Positions 35,986 to 49,300 of a stretch of DNA of 64,000 bases are shown one piece after another. Source of the DNA: Sisyra terminalis (Eukaryota > Arthropoda > Insecta > Neuroptera > Sisyridae). Position numbers and translations under genes: made by a program. Under the pieces are notes generated by a model. That model was not told the DNA's origin. It made no database searches and saw only the letters and a program-made list of their open reading frames with translations. Each line of letters starts with the position of its first letter. The first letter of the stretch is position 1. The stretch covers positions 29,303,482 through 29,367,481 of the forward strand of contig OY292274.1 in NCBI GenBank assembly GCA_958496175.1. Direction: 5' to 3'.

Positions 35986-38720
35986 CTAGCTGATCCCCGC
36001 AACTTCGTCTGTGTAACGTAGGTGTAGATTATATTTTCTTATTAGATTTGCTATTTGTAGTAGTATATGAAAATTTTCATTTTTCTTATTTGTTTTACGA
36101 AAAACATAATCATACTTAAAAACACTATTTTGTCAACTTTAAAAAGACATATTTAATAAACTTACTTAGAATAAAATAGTTGTATATAATGATCAATTAA
36201 ACTTCAAAAAATATTTATAAATATCTAATAAGAGTAAGTCTATTGCGTATACCTACGGTTGGTATACCAACAGTGAACCAAATAATTCATAAATCAATCA
36301 GCATCTATACATAAATAAAAACTGTCGCCAAGTTCAATAAAATCGGTCTAAATTATAACTTAAAAAAAGTCGAAAAGTATCCAAATACTCGCGTAAAAAT
36401 AACAGAAGTTAAGAATCTAGATTTTTGAATATTAGTAGGAATCCCATCTCACTGTTTCAACTCCCGAATGAACCTTTTTCCAAAAACTATTATACTATTG
36501 CAATGTACAACATAACCGCGAAATTGAAATTTTTACAATGGTATAAAACCCAGTTCTTCCATAATCAAGTATAAGCATTATGTATCTATAAAATTATTAT
36601 TAATTATCTAAATTTCAACTATATAATTAAACCATATTGGATAGTCTAGAGTTCACCATAAACGATTTGGCGTATGTCGTTTGATCTAGAAGAGCATTTT
36701 AAATTTCTTTTATCACTATGGCTTACGGTAAAAACGTCAGTATTTTCTTTTAGTTCACCGAATTTCAAAGGGTACTCGCTCACTAATGTAATTATTTCAG
36801 ATTTTCAGGTTTACAATATGTGAAAGTCAAAAAACTTAAAGCTCATTTATAAACTTAACCTTTTTCAGATACATTTATCAGTTTAAATTTTTAAGCAGAC
36901 CCCAAGTTTTTGTTTCTAATAATAAACCAAGTTTGTTTTATACCTAGCAGTAATAATGTTTCTTCTTTAACGGATTTTGATTATGAAATTTGAAATTTCG
37001 ATTGTTTATTAGACGTTATGCCGCATAAACTTGCCACCCTTTTTTCACTCTTTTAGTGGGGGGAATTATCGAAAACCCTTTCTTATTATATAACGGAATT
37101 CTATAAGGAAAACACTTTCCAAATTTCAACGACCCAAATATGCAATTATATTTGAAAATACAATGTAAAACGAAAAAAATATGACCTATATTTTAGTTAT
37201 TATTAAAAAACAATTCGATTTCGCACATTTGGACGTTGTACATACAAAATTATTGGAAATAGGTGGCAAAAGCGTGGAAGTAAAATCGAATATTTTCTTT
37301 ATATTCAGTAACAATAATTGGTTTTAAAATTGTTCTAAAAATCGTAGAAAAGTTAGTTTGGAAGATTTTATATATTTATTGATGATAATGAAATATATCA
37401 CAAAAAATTGCTTCCTCAATGCTTTTCAGCAGAATATATCATTGCTCCAGTTCACAATCATTGGTTCATAAAAATTAGATTTTAAAAAATTGATTGTTGA
37501 AAAACAAACAAAAATTAAAAACCGCCTCTATGGTATTTGGTATAAGTACCTATTACCAAAACTTTCATACTAATTAAGTGAAATGACGTTATTTAAAATG
37601 CTTTAGTTAAAATTTTATAGCAAAAACAGAAACTTATTAATAATTTATTATTTATTTATTAAATACACTTAGTAAATTCAAAATTTCGATTGTTGATTAA
37701 CGCTACATTTTCTCAAAGAAACTTAATCACCCCAATTCACTCTTTTAGGGTAGAAATTATAAAAAAAAAAATCTTTTCACATGCCTACTTCTTATAAGGA
37801 ATACACTGAATATTAAAATTTCATCTGGCAGAGGAGATATATAATTACACGATTTTATATATGCACGGTTTTAAAAACGTATTTACTTTAAGCTTTATTA
37901 ATATAATTATGTTTTTTACTACTTCTGTTATTTTTTTAGTTAATATTTCCTTATTGAGTAACCCTAAGGATTTATTTTCAACAATTTTGTAAACAAAAAA
38001 AATAAAAAAAAGATTACTTCAGGAACCGAACCCACGTCTCTTTTATTGTGAGCATTAGAAAATCGGATACGTAAGCGAATGTGCTATGAACGTATAATTC
38101 AAATTAGTGTTTATTATGTATTAAAACATTTATTTCAAAAAGGCACGTTTTTGTATTTTAACATTTTTCATTTTTCAAATAACTAACATTTTTAAACTTG
38201 TGATATCTTTCGAATGGAATGTTCAAATTGAATAACTCAAAAAGTTATATAATGGTATTGAAGCAAACTTAAATATGAAGTCATTTATTTTGATAAGGAT
38301 TAATCCCAAAGTATAAATAAAAGAGCTTTTATAACGGTGGCATTTATGTAAATTTTTTAAAATGAAAAAACACTTAATGTAACATAACTATAATAGTTAG
38401 ACATATGCTGTCGCTCTATTTTTTGTAGATAATGATATGTTCTACAAAATCGTAGTACATTATTTTGTCTATAACCAATAGTTTTCGCAGCGCACGCGAT
38501 AAAACAATGTTTTTTGGTAATTTTTTTCAGACCTTGGGTTACATTATTGGAGTTTTAGTATGGATTCTTAACTTTTTTGAAAATTTAATATAATCCATGT
38601 TCACCGGAAAGAATGTAGCTTCCTTACAGTGAAAGAAGTTTTCAAATCGGTCAAGTAATTTCGGAGACTATTCAAAGCAAACAAACAATCAAATCTTTCC
38701 TCTTTATAATAATAGATAGA
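35986..38720 (-). mobile_element. Helitron, minus orientation, ~2.7 kb, composite
   Basis: On the minus strand it begins TCTATCTATTATTATAAAGA (38720) and ends GTTGCGGGGATCAGCTAG (35986). The terminal ~450 bases at the CTAG end match the Helitron at 42687-43551 in inverse orientation. An internal segment (36950-37740) is homologous to the different Helitron at 24169-25312. A tRNA-like B-box sequence (GTGGGTTCGGTTCC, minus, near 38025) also lies inside. The element therefore looks mosaic or nested. No coding capacity was seen. Confidence 0.65.
36950..37740 (+). repeat. Segment homologous to the 24.2-25.3 kb Helitron
   Basis: Shares long matches with 24500-25250, for example AAAACACTTTCCAAATTTCA, TTCGATTTCGCACATTTGGA and AGCGTGGAAGTAAA. 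Same orientation as that copy, opposite to the surrounding Helitron polarity, so it is a nested or captured piece. Confidence 0.7.
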
Positions 38721-41700
38721 TATGTAATCTATATTGTATAATCTGGCAAATGTAAAACCAGTCTGCATTGTTAAGTAATGTACCTACACTCTACAGTATA
38801 CATTTTCAGTTTACTTTTTGGAATATAAACCAATAGCCAAGCTATATATCAATTTATAATTGCGTTTGTATAATTTTAATACAGGACAGTATTGTTTGTT
38901 GGACTTTAATTTATCAATTGGCAAATAACAAATTCACAAATACTCATTTACTCATTGTTTATACATTTGGGGAAAGAGAAATCCCATTCATTTTCGAGGA
39001 AAATATAGAACACGGCCGAAGCAATTAAATGGGGTGGAATTCTCAACTAATGGTTCGGAACAAAGTAACGCCTCATCGATAAAATAACAAAAGAATAGAA
39101 CGTTTTTATAATTCTTGTGATGTTATGTACATAATAATATTATTTACATTATGAACTTACAAATACATTGTTACAAATATTGATTGAAAGATTTAAAGAC
39201 ATTTTATAAAAAAAATTTACTTTTTATGAATGACAAAAATGAGGTGTTGAAATAAATACTTCTAATCAAAAAGTAGTAATTAATCTTTATTACTTATAGG
39301 CTAGTTGGTGCACATATTTTTTACAATATATTTTATTAAGCCAAATGACACAAATATGATTGAACGCATAGAATGAATTATCTAAAAGTAGGTAAAATTA
39401 AAATACAATATTTTCAATGTAGAACTAGAATATCCATAATACATATTCGTAAAACGCAAAATATCAAGTAAACTTTTTATTTTTATATTTCATTTAGTTT
39501 GTATACATATTTTTCGTGTCAATGTTGTAAATGATTAATGGTTATGAGATACATACGTATTGTAACTTTGAAAGTTATATCAATAATATCAAAATGTTTT
39601 GATACGTTTTGTAAAATATATATTTTTATCAGTTTTTAAAATTATTTATACACAAAACATTTATTGATTTTTTAACATTTCATTTAAAAAGTTCATATTT
39701 TTTGAATGAAGGTAATTGATATTAAAATTAAGACTTTTATGGAAACATATTTTTTTATGGAATCATTATTGGCGTCCTATTTGCTTGTTATCATAAGAAA
39801 AACAATGAAATGATAAATGCAATGACAAATACGAACAAAAAAAAATTTATAAAAGCAGTTTTGATTGATAAAAAAAAAACAAAACAATTTTTTTGCCAAT
39901 TTTTTATCATATACGGCCAGCACTCATTGAGCTTTTTTTTAGTTTTATACCGCGTTAATATAGACTTTTCAGGGAATACCTTGCTAGATAGCTTGCTTAA
40001 TAGTAAGTTAGCAGTGTTCTTATTTTTCGCCAATCTATGAGAGCATCAAATTTTAGTTTTTGGCACTAAATTAGCACTAATTTTTGCATTTGTTCTTAAG
40101 CTATTCTGCTCACTTCACCATGCTAACTTTATAGACGTCTATATGCTAGCGAGAAAGTATTTTTCAGCCCATATATAAAAATATATATTTTTTATAGATT
40201 TTAAGTTTTCTAAAACTTAAATATTTATGGTTTCTTAAAATCAAACAATTAGCTAATTTTTGCTGATGGATACTTATTAAAAAAAATCAATTGCTAATAA
40301 GCATTAATAAATCAAATATTTTACGTTTTTTACAATGTTTGATTTGTCTACCGATGTTTACTTTTCAATAAGAACCCGTAGAAAACCTTGCGGTTTGTAT
40401 TCTGGAACATGAAACCGAATAATATTCTGTACTTGATGAAGTTCAAACATGATAAGTGCATTTCACCAAGAAACGTTACATACACTTATCGAAGAGCTTT
40501 GTATATAGATAAATGTATTAGTAATAATTGATTATTGGATCTCGACAGGGTTTTTATTTACTTCTTTCATATGAACATACGAAGAATATAGCTCAATTAT
40601 TGAAAAGTGAATCAATGTGAAAGCTTTCACAAAATAGTATTTATTTAAAGATGATATTTATTTATTTTCCAATTTTAATGTAGTTATTTATAATAGGTAC
40701 TACACTCTGTGGTCTCTATATATTGTATACGAAGACGATATAGTTTATACACAGGATCAAATAACATAATTTCGTTAAATTTATAAAAGTTTTTATGTAT
40801 TATTTTCTTTCCAAAGTACTCATACCTCAACAAACATAGTTTTATATTTATCATTGCTTTGATAATACAAAGTTCCATTAGGAGTTTTAACAGAGATATC
40901 TTTTATCAAACATTTTTCAGAATTTCATATCTTCGGTCTGAAGACCTTCATCTCTATTTTAAAAATTACATTTCCTAGAATTAAATCTTTTAAAAGACTT
41001 ATCGGAATCCTTGTTTTAATCATAATTTATATTTCGTTGTGATTAAAATAGCTAAATGATCGTCTATAACAGTGGTCTAAAAGGAAATGATACTACCCAC
41101 TATTGGGGGTTGAAATTTTCTAAGAAGACGGCAACGACTTCACAGTAAGAAAAACTGTAGTGTTTTTATTCATCCTTTTCTTAGAAAACTATTTCTATGA
41201 ACTATTGGTAAAATGAAGGCTTACGATTTCTTTGTGGTAACTTATAATTTAAAGTAAAGAAAACGAACGCCTTTCCTCCAAGTTGTGATTAACCAGACTA
41301 AAATAAGCATTCAGAATTAGCAAAATGCATAAATGCAATCTGTTAATTAAATACAAATTATATTTTACATTTTAACGATTTACTTAATGGTAAATAGCTA
41401 CCAGTAGGACCTATATTATTAAAAACTAACCACTTCATTAATATCCTTAAGTTTTTATCAACATTAAAGTTCAATTTTGGTTAGAGATGAGATTTACAAT
41501 TTTGCATTTTGTATTTGATGAGTGGTTTGATATATATCAAAATTAATTGGAAATCTTGACTTCCTTGTATCCTTGCAACAATTGGTATGTTTCGTGGATA
41601 GCGCTTGTGGTGAAAATTCCACTGAATAACCAAATAAATAGAGGAGTATACTCGTATATACAAGGTTAGTAGACAAATGCAACGTACTCAGGGAAGCGTG

Positions 41701-42401
41701 ATTTTGATGTCCCCGGTTTTATTAATTAGTGGATTTTGTGGCATCGTTAGAATAAAGTGGTTACCGTCAAAAGTATGGTTTCTCTGAATAATAACATTCC
41801 TGTTTTAAGTAATCTATATATAGTAGAACCTCGATAATATTTACTTTGATAACGTAATTTCCTCTATAATTTCACCAAAAAAAAAGAATCCTTCCCCATA
41901 GAATCCAAAACCTCTTCTAGCGTACGAACCTGTAACTTTACTATACTTTAACATACTATATATCATACGAAGCTTCCATAAGTTAAACGAATAATTTCAA
42001 TATTGGAACTCTATAACTTGAAGAAATGTTTTTACAACCTTTTAGAATTTAATAAGTCTTTTGAGACTAAATAAAAGTTCCAGGAATAAAATTTACTCTT
42101 ATTATTAATATATGTGCTAATTAGGGTAAGCGACAGTGAACCTATTGCGAATAAATTTTTTAAAGCTTTATCTGAGACCAAATTTGGAAATTTTATTTTA
42201 TTAACATAGACCATTTTTTTTCGGTAAATTGAATAAATCTTAATACGTAATTGTAAATTGTAATGCTAATAAAGTGTGTTGGTAAAATTTCAAAATAACA
42301 TATTATGAATTAAACCTAGTCTTTATAACTATGAATTCTTGTATAATAAGCCAGGAATGAAGCACAGACACGAACCACGTTAAGTAAAATTATAAAGCAT
42401 T
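38721..42401. other. AT-rich stretch, no recognised gene
   Basis: Overlapping opposite frames at 39791-40040 are low-complexity. The minus one (TRYKTKKKLNECWPYMIKNW) has a slightly protein-like core that I cannot assign. CAGTGGTCTAAAAGG (41069) and AGTAGAACCTCGATAATA (41824) each resemble lone transposon ends without partners. Confidence 0.45.
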
Positions 42402-42591
42402 AAAACATCTCTAGATATAATAGTGGCCGAGTGGTCAATGTGACCGCTCCAAAACAAGTAGGTGTTGGGTTTGATTCTCGTATCGAGCGAATTTTCGATA
42501 CTTCTCGATTACAGATTTTTATTAATTCTGATTCGCTAAAGATCTTAGTTGGTAGCAAAGCAACTATAAATACTAATTAAAAAAAACATCT
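42402..42591 (+). repeat. tRNA-derived SINE, copy D, with target duplication
   Basis: GTGGCCGAGTGGTCAATGTG (box A region), GTTGGGTTTGATTCTCG (box B) and a body ending TTCGCTAAAGATCTTAGTTG and AAAGCAACT, then an A-rich tail. AAAACATCT occurs at 42402-42410 and again at 42583-42591, a likely target duplication. The first few head bases (GCCTAC) are missing. Confidence 0.8.
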
Positions 42592-42686
42592 TAATCTAAA
42601 TAGTTTATCATTTTCTCTAGTCTTTAACTTATCGAGGTACTACTTTACAATAAATATTTTTGTCTCGTTTAAATAGTTCCACGTTA

Positions 42687-43551
42687 TCTATACTAATATA
42701 TAAAATTCTTACGTCTGTCTGTACATTTCGATTTTGAACCCAATTTTAGGGTAAATATTTGTTTCAAGAGACCCTTATTCCAAATTTAACATTTTAAAAT
42801 TTTTGTCTGTCTGTCTGTCTGTCTGTGTGTCCCGATTTAACTAAAGAACGGAACAACCGAATTTAATGAAATTCGGTATTAAGATACAACACAATTTTCC
42901 ACAGACTATAGGCTACTTATCATTCCAAAAAAATAATAAGGGAAGGTATTCCCTAGGGATGAAAACAGAAATTTTTACACTAGACAGGTGAGTTATATAT
43001 CATTGGAAAGGTAATTTAAAGTTAGAAAATAATCTGTAAAAATATTTTTTGTTGAACTGATAAAAAGCACAGTAAATTCAATTTAAAGTTTGAAAAATTG
43101 CCTCTTTGAAATATAAACCTTTATATATATAAGACACATAGTTGATGTTAATAGCGATGTTAATAGAGGTTCCTACTAATATTCAAAATCTAGACCCTAA
43201 AGTTCTGTTATTTTAACGCGAGTATTTTGATAAGTTTCGACTTTTTTTAGTCATAATTAAGACCGACTTTATTTATGTATCGATGCTGATTGATTTACGG
43301 ATTATTTGGTTCACGGTTAACCTATCGTAGCTATACGCAATAGACATACTCTTTTTAGATATTTATAAATATTTTTTTTTGAAAATTAATAAATTAAATT
43401 CGACAAAATAGTGTTTTTAAGTATGATAATGTTTTTTGTAAAAGAAATAAGAAAAATAAAAATTTCCATATACTACCACTACAAGGAGCGACCCTAAAAA
43501 GAAAACAATCAACACCAACGTTACGCAGACGAAGTCGCGGGGATCAGCTAG
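42687..43551 (+). mobile_element. Non-autonomous Helitron, ~865 bp
   Basis: 5' TC (TCTATACTAATATATAAAAT) and 3' CTAG before T (43548-43552). A CGC-a-GAC/GTC-GCG hairpin (43524-43539) lies eight bases upstream of CTAG. A TCTG microsatellite is at 42801-42826. Its 3' half matches the Helitron at 35986-38720 in inverse orientation. No coding capacity. Confidence 0.75.
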
Positions 43552-44630
43552 TTGAAGTATAATTATCAATTGAAAATTCCCGAATTCGTAGAACCAGATA
43601 AATATTTTTCGAGAAAATGTTATCAGAGACTATTTGAATAAACTTAATTGTTAATATTTATACTTAGTACGTAATTAAAATCTTAATTATTTGAAGGGAA
43701 TATTCCATTTTTGTTATGTTTATTTATTTGTGAAACAAAAGTTCGCTTAAATTCTGTTGGTGAAGTGTTCGAGATATTGTGGAGTTTCTCAATCAAAGAG
43801 ACCAGACTAATTGCAGGCCACAAAGAATTTACAAAGTGGAACCTCAATTAACAGCCATTTGAATAAAAATCGCTATGAGTTCTCTGCAGAATTCAGATAC
43901 CAAAGTCTAATTAGCATGTAATATTATTGAGGTGTAGCGATATAGGGAAGAGATAATGAACGCAGTTAGTCCTCCCTCTCATCTCTTTTTTATATTTGAG
44001 CGTTCATATGATTAAAGAGTTATAAAAATAAAATTTATCAATAAAGATTAAATATACGTTTAAGAAAGTTTTCTACTTTAAAGAATTAATGACTTAGTTA
44101 TTATAAATCTTCGAGGAAATGTAAAATATATCTCAAGAATCTGAAGAAGTTTAAAAGTAATAGTTTTAAACAATAACAAAGGTTCTTGTAGAATTTTTTT
44201 TCTAATCAAAATTTAAATGCAGCTTGTCAAAAATGAGTAATGTTAAAGATAAATAATTTTAGTGTTGTGTAATAATAAAGTATAATAACAAATTATTTTA
44301 AAAAAATCTTATTATCATTAAAAAGCTCTGTTATGATACGTACCCATTTATTATCAACTGATAATCTTAACAAAAATTCAATGCACAATCGAAAAATAAT
44401 CTCAAATGGTGTGTGAACTGTTATGATATACTTAGATATCAAAAAATACTGTTTTAGTTTTGCCATCTGCTAGTAAATATGGGATCTGCTAAAAAAATTT
44501 ATACTAAAACGAAACTTCTATTTCAAACTCACCATCTTTACATCTAAATAATGTGTATGACACCAATTTGTTTAAGTAAAGTTTGTGTGTAATATTTTAC
44601 TTTTAAATAATTAACGAGAAAATAACACTC
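43552..44630. other. AT-rich stretch, no gene seen
   Basis: No frames or motifs of note between the Helitron and the Jockey relic. Confidence 0.6.
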
Positions 44631-44634
44631 GCAA

Positions 44635-45327
44635 CCTTGGCTGATGACACTATGAGTTACAGGCTGCCCATAAATTCCTTAGAATAGCCTCTAAATGGGT
44701 CCAAACTGCGCTGAATGAATTTCAGTTATGGTTCTGTGAAGAGTTACTACCAATGAAGCTAAGTCTATCCACGTGACATTCCCTACAAGTAGAGATACAG
44801 GTCCTTTTATTTCTCTAAATGGTCACGCTTAATTCCAGGTAACGGAGATCAAGTACTTCGGGGTGCACCTAGACAGATGCTTCACCTGGTCCAAACTTAT
44901 TCTTCACAAACGCAGTCAGCTGAGTATCACCTCTGAATGGTCGTTCTTTGGTGGTGCCTCTTGTATGGAACATGGCAACTGTCCCTAGACTGCAAGCAAA
45001 CCATCAACAAGTTCATACTCAAGCTTATCTAGACATAAGGGATACATCGGTGGAGAGCCGCCAGAGGCGTCCACATGGACTAATTTCAGTCGAAAATGTT
45101 TAGGTCAATCACTGACGCCGCTTGGTATATAACTAATCACGACATACATAAGGATCTCAAAGTGGCTACGGTTAGGAGTGAGATAGCTCGATGCAGTAAA
45201 AAATACCTAAAAGAACTGGAAGAACCCCCCCAACATTTGGCTGTCAATCTTTTGGACAATTCGGGCTACCATCAAAGGCTGAATCGCGCCTTATTCCTGG
45301 AGCTACCATTCAGGTACCTCTCTTAAG
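44635..45327 (+). pseudogene. Jockey-like LINE ORF2 C-terminal half
   Basis: Begins at a decayed YADD box (TLADDT), then ASKWVQTALNEFQLWFCEEL, FISLNGHA, VTEIKYFGVHLDRCFTWSKL and ILHKRSQLS. After a degraded stretch it ends with an open frame (45096-45326). That frame is MFRSITDAAWYITNHDIHKD, LKVATVRSEIARCSKKYLKE, LAVNLLDNSGYHQRL, ending LPFRYLS. This order (VKYLGVHLDRRLTW, RTI-DAPWYV-N, HLAVNLLDNS) is the post-catalytic region of Jockey-clade reverse transcriptases. Several stops and frame changes are present, and no tail is visible. It is the best preserved LINE coding relic in the window apart from the 19 kb ORF1. Confidence 0.85.
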
Positions 45328-46178
45328 GGACACAATTTTGCCACACCTGCGCCACCTGTTAGACAGAAATGCGATTTTTGATGTTATATTTCTTAAGCGG
45401 CGTTATCAAAAAATAATGACACTGAATTTTTAATAAAATGATGCTTTGACGCGACAGTAGGAAGTTGTTCGCAAACGAATAGCAAGAAACTTCAAACGGC
45501 TGAAATCTGGCCGATTTTTGGGAACGATTTGATAGTACTAAAAAGATAGTCAAGTGGATTTAGTCGATCGTTCGCATATGTTTTATGTTATTCGGGTTTT
45601 GTTATTTGTTATTCGTAGGGGAAACCATGAGAGGCTAATTCAGGGGTGCGTTCAGAAACGTTACTCGCGGGTAAGTGAAGGTAGCGTGAGATAATGTCAC
45701 GCAAGTAGCTCTACTGATCAATTATCGCTATTTCTGAACCCGTTGGGTAAGTGTTTCACGCGATGTTCAAAACAGTATTATAATCTCCATAACTGTCAGT
45801 ACTTACAGGAATTCATGACCTATGAAATTTGATCAAAAATAAGATGAATGTGAATCAAAGAGATTGTATAATAAAATCTCTTTGATATGAATGATATGAA
45901 TCGACAAGTGATTGTTTTATTTCAAAACTTGGATACTCTATTCAATACCATATTTAACGAAGGCACAAGCATTAAATGTAAGCAAACCCAAAATTGTTTC
46001 TGCGCAATTCGGGTAATTTTTCACGGCTTATTACATACGTTATGTGTTTACATTCTGTCTTTACCGCCATACATATATTTGCCTATTATATTGTCATGAA
46101 GAGTAAAATTGTCTTTAAGATTGTACCATATTATAGTTACACAAACTACTTATAATTATTTATAACTGATGAACAGAG
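45328..46178. other. No gene seen; long hairpin at 45855-45885
   Basis: TCAAAGAGATT and AATCTCTTTGA form a perfect 11 bp stem with a 9-base loop (45855-45885). GGGTGCGTTCAGAAACG (45645) and ATTTCTGAACCCGTTGGG (45733) are an imperfect inverted pair that may be a small Harbinger-like remnant. Confidence 0.45.
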
Positions 46179-46180
46179 TA

Positions 46181-47064
46181 GGGGAGACTGGGTCCAAAAG
46201 TAACGGCGGATCGAAAGTAACAAATGCTTTCTAGATTTATCTAATGGGCGAACATCGTTTTGCTGCCATCAGGTGATAGCCTATAGCACCTCCCTCAATC
46301 GTATTAAGTCGACGCGTGCGCAGTGCGTTGTTAGGATATATAATAGGACGTAACGTGTTTTAACGAGTCAAAAGTAAGTTTTTCGACGTTTTATTATTTA
46401 TTGTTTAGAAAGTCGTAAAATGATCATAGTAATCCGTATGTTTGCAAAAGCCATTCTTGATTCGATAAATTGTACATTGTTTAAATTCGTTTTTGTCTAG
46501 CACGTTTCGTTTTAAGGTTATATTACATGTTTTAGTAAATATGAGAATGGGTACATAGCCCCTTAGGGTACAAAAGTAATATATTACTTTTGTCCTCGTA
46601 ATGATATTATGCTTTTCGATACACGTACTTTTCGTAATGCTTTTCAATACACTTCCGTGTCGGTTCTTCCTGCAGTAGTTTTTATGCGTTGTCGCGGCAT
46701 TCTTTTGATTCGTTTCCTTAAAATATATATTTTTTTTGAGTATTTAAAATGCTGAATTTTGTTTATACATTAATATAAAGTCTTAAAAATAAATAATTTG
46801 TTGATTTAACTTGTACTATTGTTTTCATTAGCAACCCCTTTGTCTTGTTACTTTCGACCCGCCTACGTGGTTGAAAGTAACAACTAACAATATTTTTAAC
46901 AATGTATTATTTATATAAAACACCATAATTTAATAAATCGAGTTACCATTGAAAACTACATAAACTAAATTTATATAAGGCTATATACATTAAATGACAA
47001 TATTAACACCTAGCCAGAAATCAAGGTAAAAGTACAAAGTATTACTTTTGTTCCCATTCTCCCC
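46181..47064. mobile_element. MITE with TA target duplication, 884 bp
   Basis: The left end GGGGAGACTGGGTCCAAAAG and the right end in reverse GGGGAGAATGGGAACAAAAG are clear inverted repeats. TA flanks both sides (46179-46180, 47065-47066). The interior repeats the motif AAAGTAAC and its complement many times, near both ends and in the middle. No transposase is encoded. TA duplication fits the Tc1/mariner superfamily or others using TA. Confidence 0.75.
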
Positions 47065-47319
47065 TATACATGGCAGTGGATTAAAAGCATTTTTTTAATT
47101 ACGACAAATAAGTATAACTTCTTACGTACGTACATTAGTACACATATCGTACTTTTTTTATAAATATTTGGAATCAGTATATTCTAAAACGAATATTTAT
47201 TATTATTAAAAAAATAATTTTACTTAAAGTATTATTTATTATTATTAAAAAAATATTTTGAAATATTTTGAATTATTTTGAATTCAACACGGGAATACCA
47301 GTCTAATCGCAAATGTTCT

Positions 47320-47625
47320 TCATTCATAGTAACCGTCTTCTTCTAATTCCCCTACGACCCTTGATTTTTCCTATGATTATTAGTTGGAGGATTTTGTAAC
47401 AGTGTCCTCTTAGTACATACCTCAGATATAAATCTTTCCTATCTTAATAGTTTTATGCATGTCCCGAATAAAATTTGCTCTCCGTAAAACTGCTATGTTG
47501 AACATCTGCCCAGAGTATTCGGAACATTTTTCTGTACAACCGTATTTCAAAAGCATCCAGACGATTGATCGCAGAAGCTTTAAGAGTTCAGATTTCGACT
47601 CCGTATAGCAGCACAGATCAAATAT
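47320..47625 (-). pseudogene. RTE-like LINE C-terminal relic
   Basis: The minus strand gives TLKASAINRLDAFEIRLYRK, MFRILWADVQ and, after a frameshift, LYLRYVLRGHCYKILQLI and GKIKGRRGIRRRRLL. This is the conserved post-RT region of RTE-like proteins (WTL-A-RLEAFEMW-YRR-LRI-W-D, then ILQLIL-GKI-GKRG-GRRR-SWL). Stops and frame changes show decay. Related to the relic at 15378-15905. Confidence 0.75.
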
Positions 47626-49300
47626 ATTTGATTATTTTTTGGCAAAGTTATAGGCTTAAGTTGTCGTTGCCGATGAATGATTTTGTTTTCAGAAAAGTCG
47701 TGTAAAAGTTTGTCGTAAATATCCCAGATATTTGAATTGGATGAATCAAATCGATCAGCAAAACATTGAAAGAGTCAATGCAATAATAGACGATAAATAC
47801 ACAAATATATAATTTTACACGTTAGAAAAGATTACTGAATGATTGACTCAAAGATATAAAACAATGATCTAAAATAAGTTAATTATTCACCAACGAATGA
47901 TACAAGTTAATTATATATTATTGTTAAGTTTTTTTAAAAATTAATATAAAACTAATGAAAAAATAAATATTGAAATTCAATATTTTATTATATCATAAGG
48001 TGAATTTTTGTAGTTTCGAAATTGCTTCAATTTAAATGAACAGTATATAATGTTCAAGTAACATCTCTGAGCGGATTTTAAATTAAAGTAAATCGTAGTT
48101 GTGGTTTTCGCGTAACTTATACAAGTGTGTGAATATTTTACGTTTTCTCACTCATTTTGAACTATGTACAACTTTCTATGCAAATTTTCTTTGCTTGAGT
48201 TCGTGTCGTTCTTAACTACATTTACATTAAATTTATAATTAACGTATTGTAAGTAAAAATAAAACAACGTCTAACAGTTGAATGTAAATTGAACTCAACA
48301 TCGAAAATTTAATTTTGAAGAGGGATCGTTCTGTGCTTTAAATTGTTGATTTGACTTGTAACTTTATATGTGCAATAAAACTGTCTCAGTAGAGAATCCA
48401 ACGAAATTTTTGAATATTTTTTTTTCATTCTTATAAATAGTGATTTTCTAAAGAAACCGTTAATGTAAAAAAAAAGTAATGGGAAGTTTGTGAAGAAAAT
48501 TATAGAAGTTTTTAAGAACAAAATGACATTATGCTCGAACTATTCGCAAAATTGAAATTGTGTTCAAAAAAGTAGAAAATCCGTACAAAAGAACAATATT
48601 CTTAAGAAACCGAAAACGACAAAAACTTTGCATATAACATAATCAAAGTTTTCAAACTTACTAGCAAAGCTTTACTTACCTAGCTGGTATTATTGTTTGG
48701 TGAAACTTTTCTATGACAAACGAAAAATTTACAATAATGACATTGAAAGACTTTCATTAACCTATTTGAAACAGAAAAAAATTATCACTTGCTACCTACA
48801 GAAAACTTCTTATTAAAGCCAGTTTTTATGAAAATAAAAATAGATACATCATTATTTTTCTAGATGCATAAACAGTAACGCATATAGAACTCAGTTTGTG
48901 GCATAATCATTTGTCATAACTTCAGTATATTACAAACATACGAGCTTTTACGAGGAAGTTAATATATTTCATATCTTTCTAATCGAAATATGTTGAATTT
49001 TGAGCTCACGTGCCACATCCGTATAAAAATAATATTTGAATATTTTGAATTAACATAAATAATATTAGTTACAAATACTTTTACTGACGCCATTGCACAT
49101 AAATTGATAATATTTTTTTTAAAAATAAGAACAAAGGTGCGAGTAATAAGGCTTAGCTATGGGGGATTTGACATGAAATAAAAACTATGTGTCCAAATCG
49201 ACAAATTTAAGTATTAATTAAGCCGATAAATCAATATAAAAATAAAAAGATATAGTAACTTTTGGTGCAAAATAAAACAAAAAAAAAAGCAAAGAATAAA
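47626..49300. other. AT-rich stretch, no gene seen
   Basis: No motif of note. A 70-codon minus frame at 48309-48521 is Phe/Ile/Lys-rich chance sequence. Confidence 0.6.

Noticed and set aside
39791..40040. 80- and 76-codon frames on opposite strands
   Set aside because: Low-complexity Phe/Lys-rich sequence; the slightly protein-like core could not be assigned to any family.
41824..41950. Second pogo-type MITE
   Set aside because: Only one end-like sequence (AGTAGAACCTCGATAATA) was found, with no partner.
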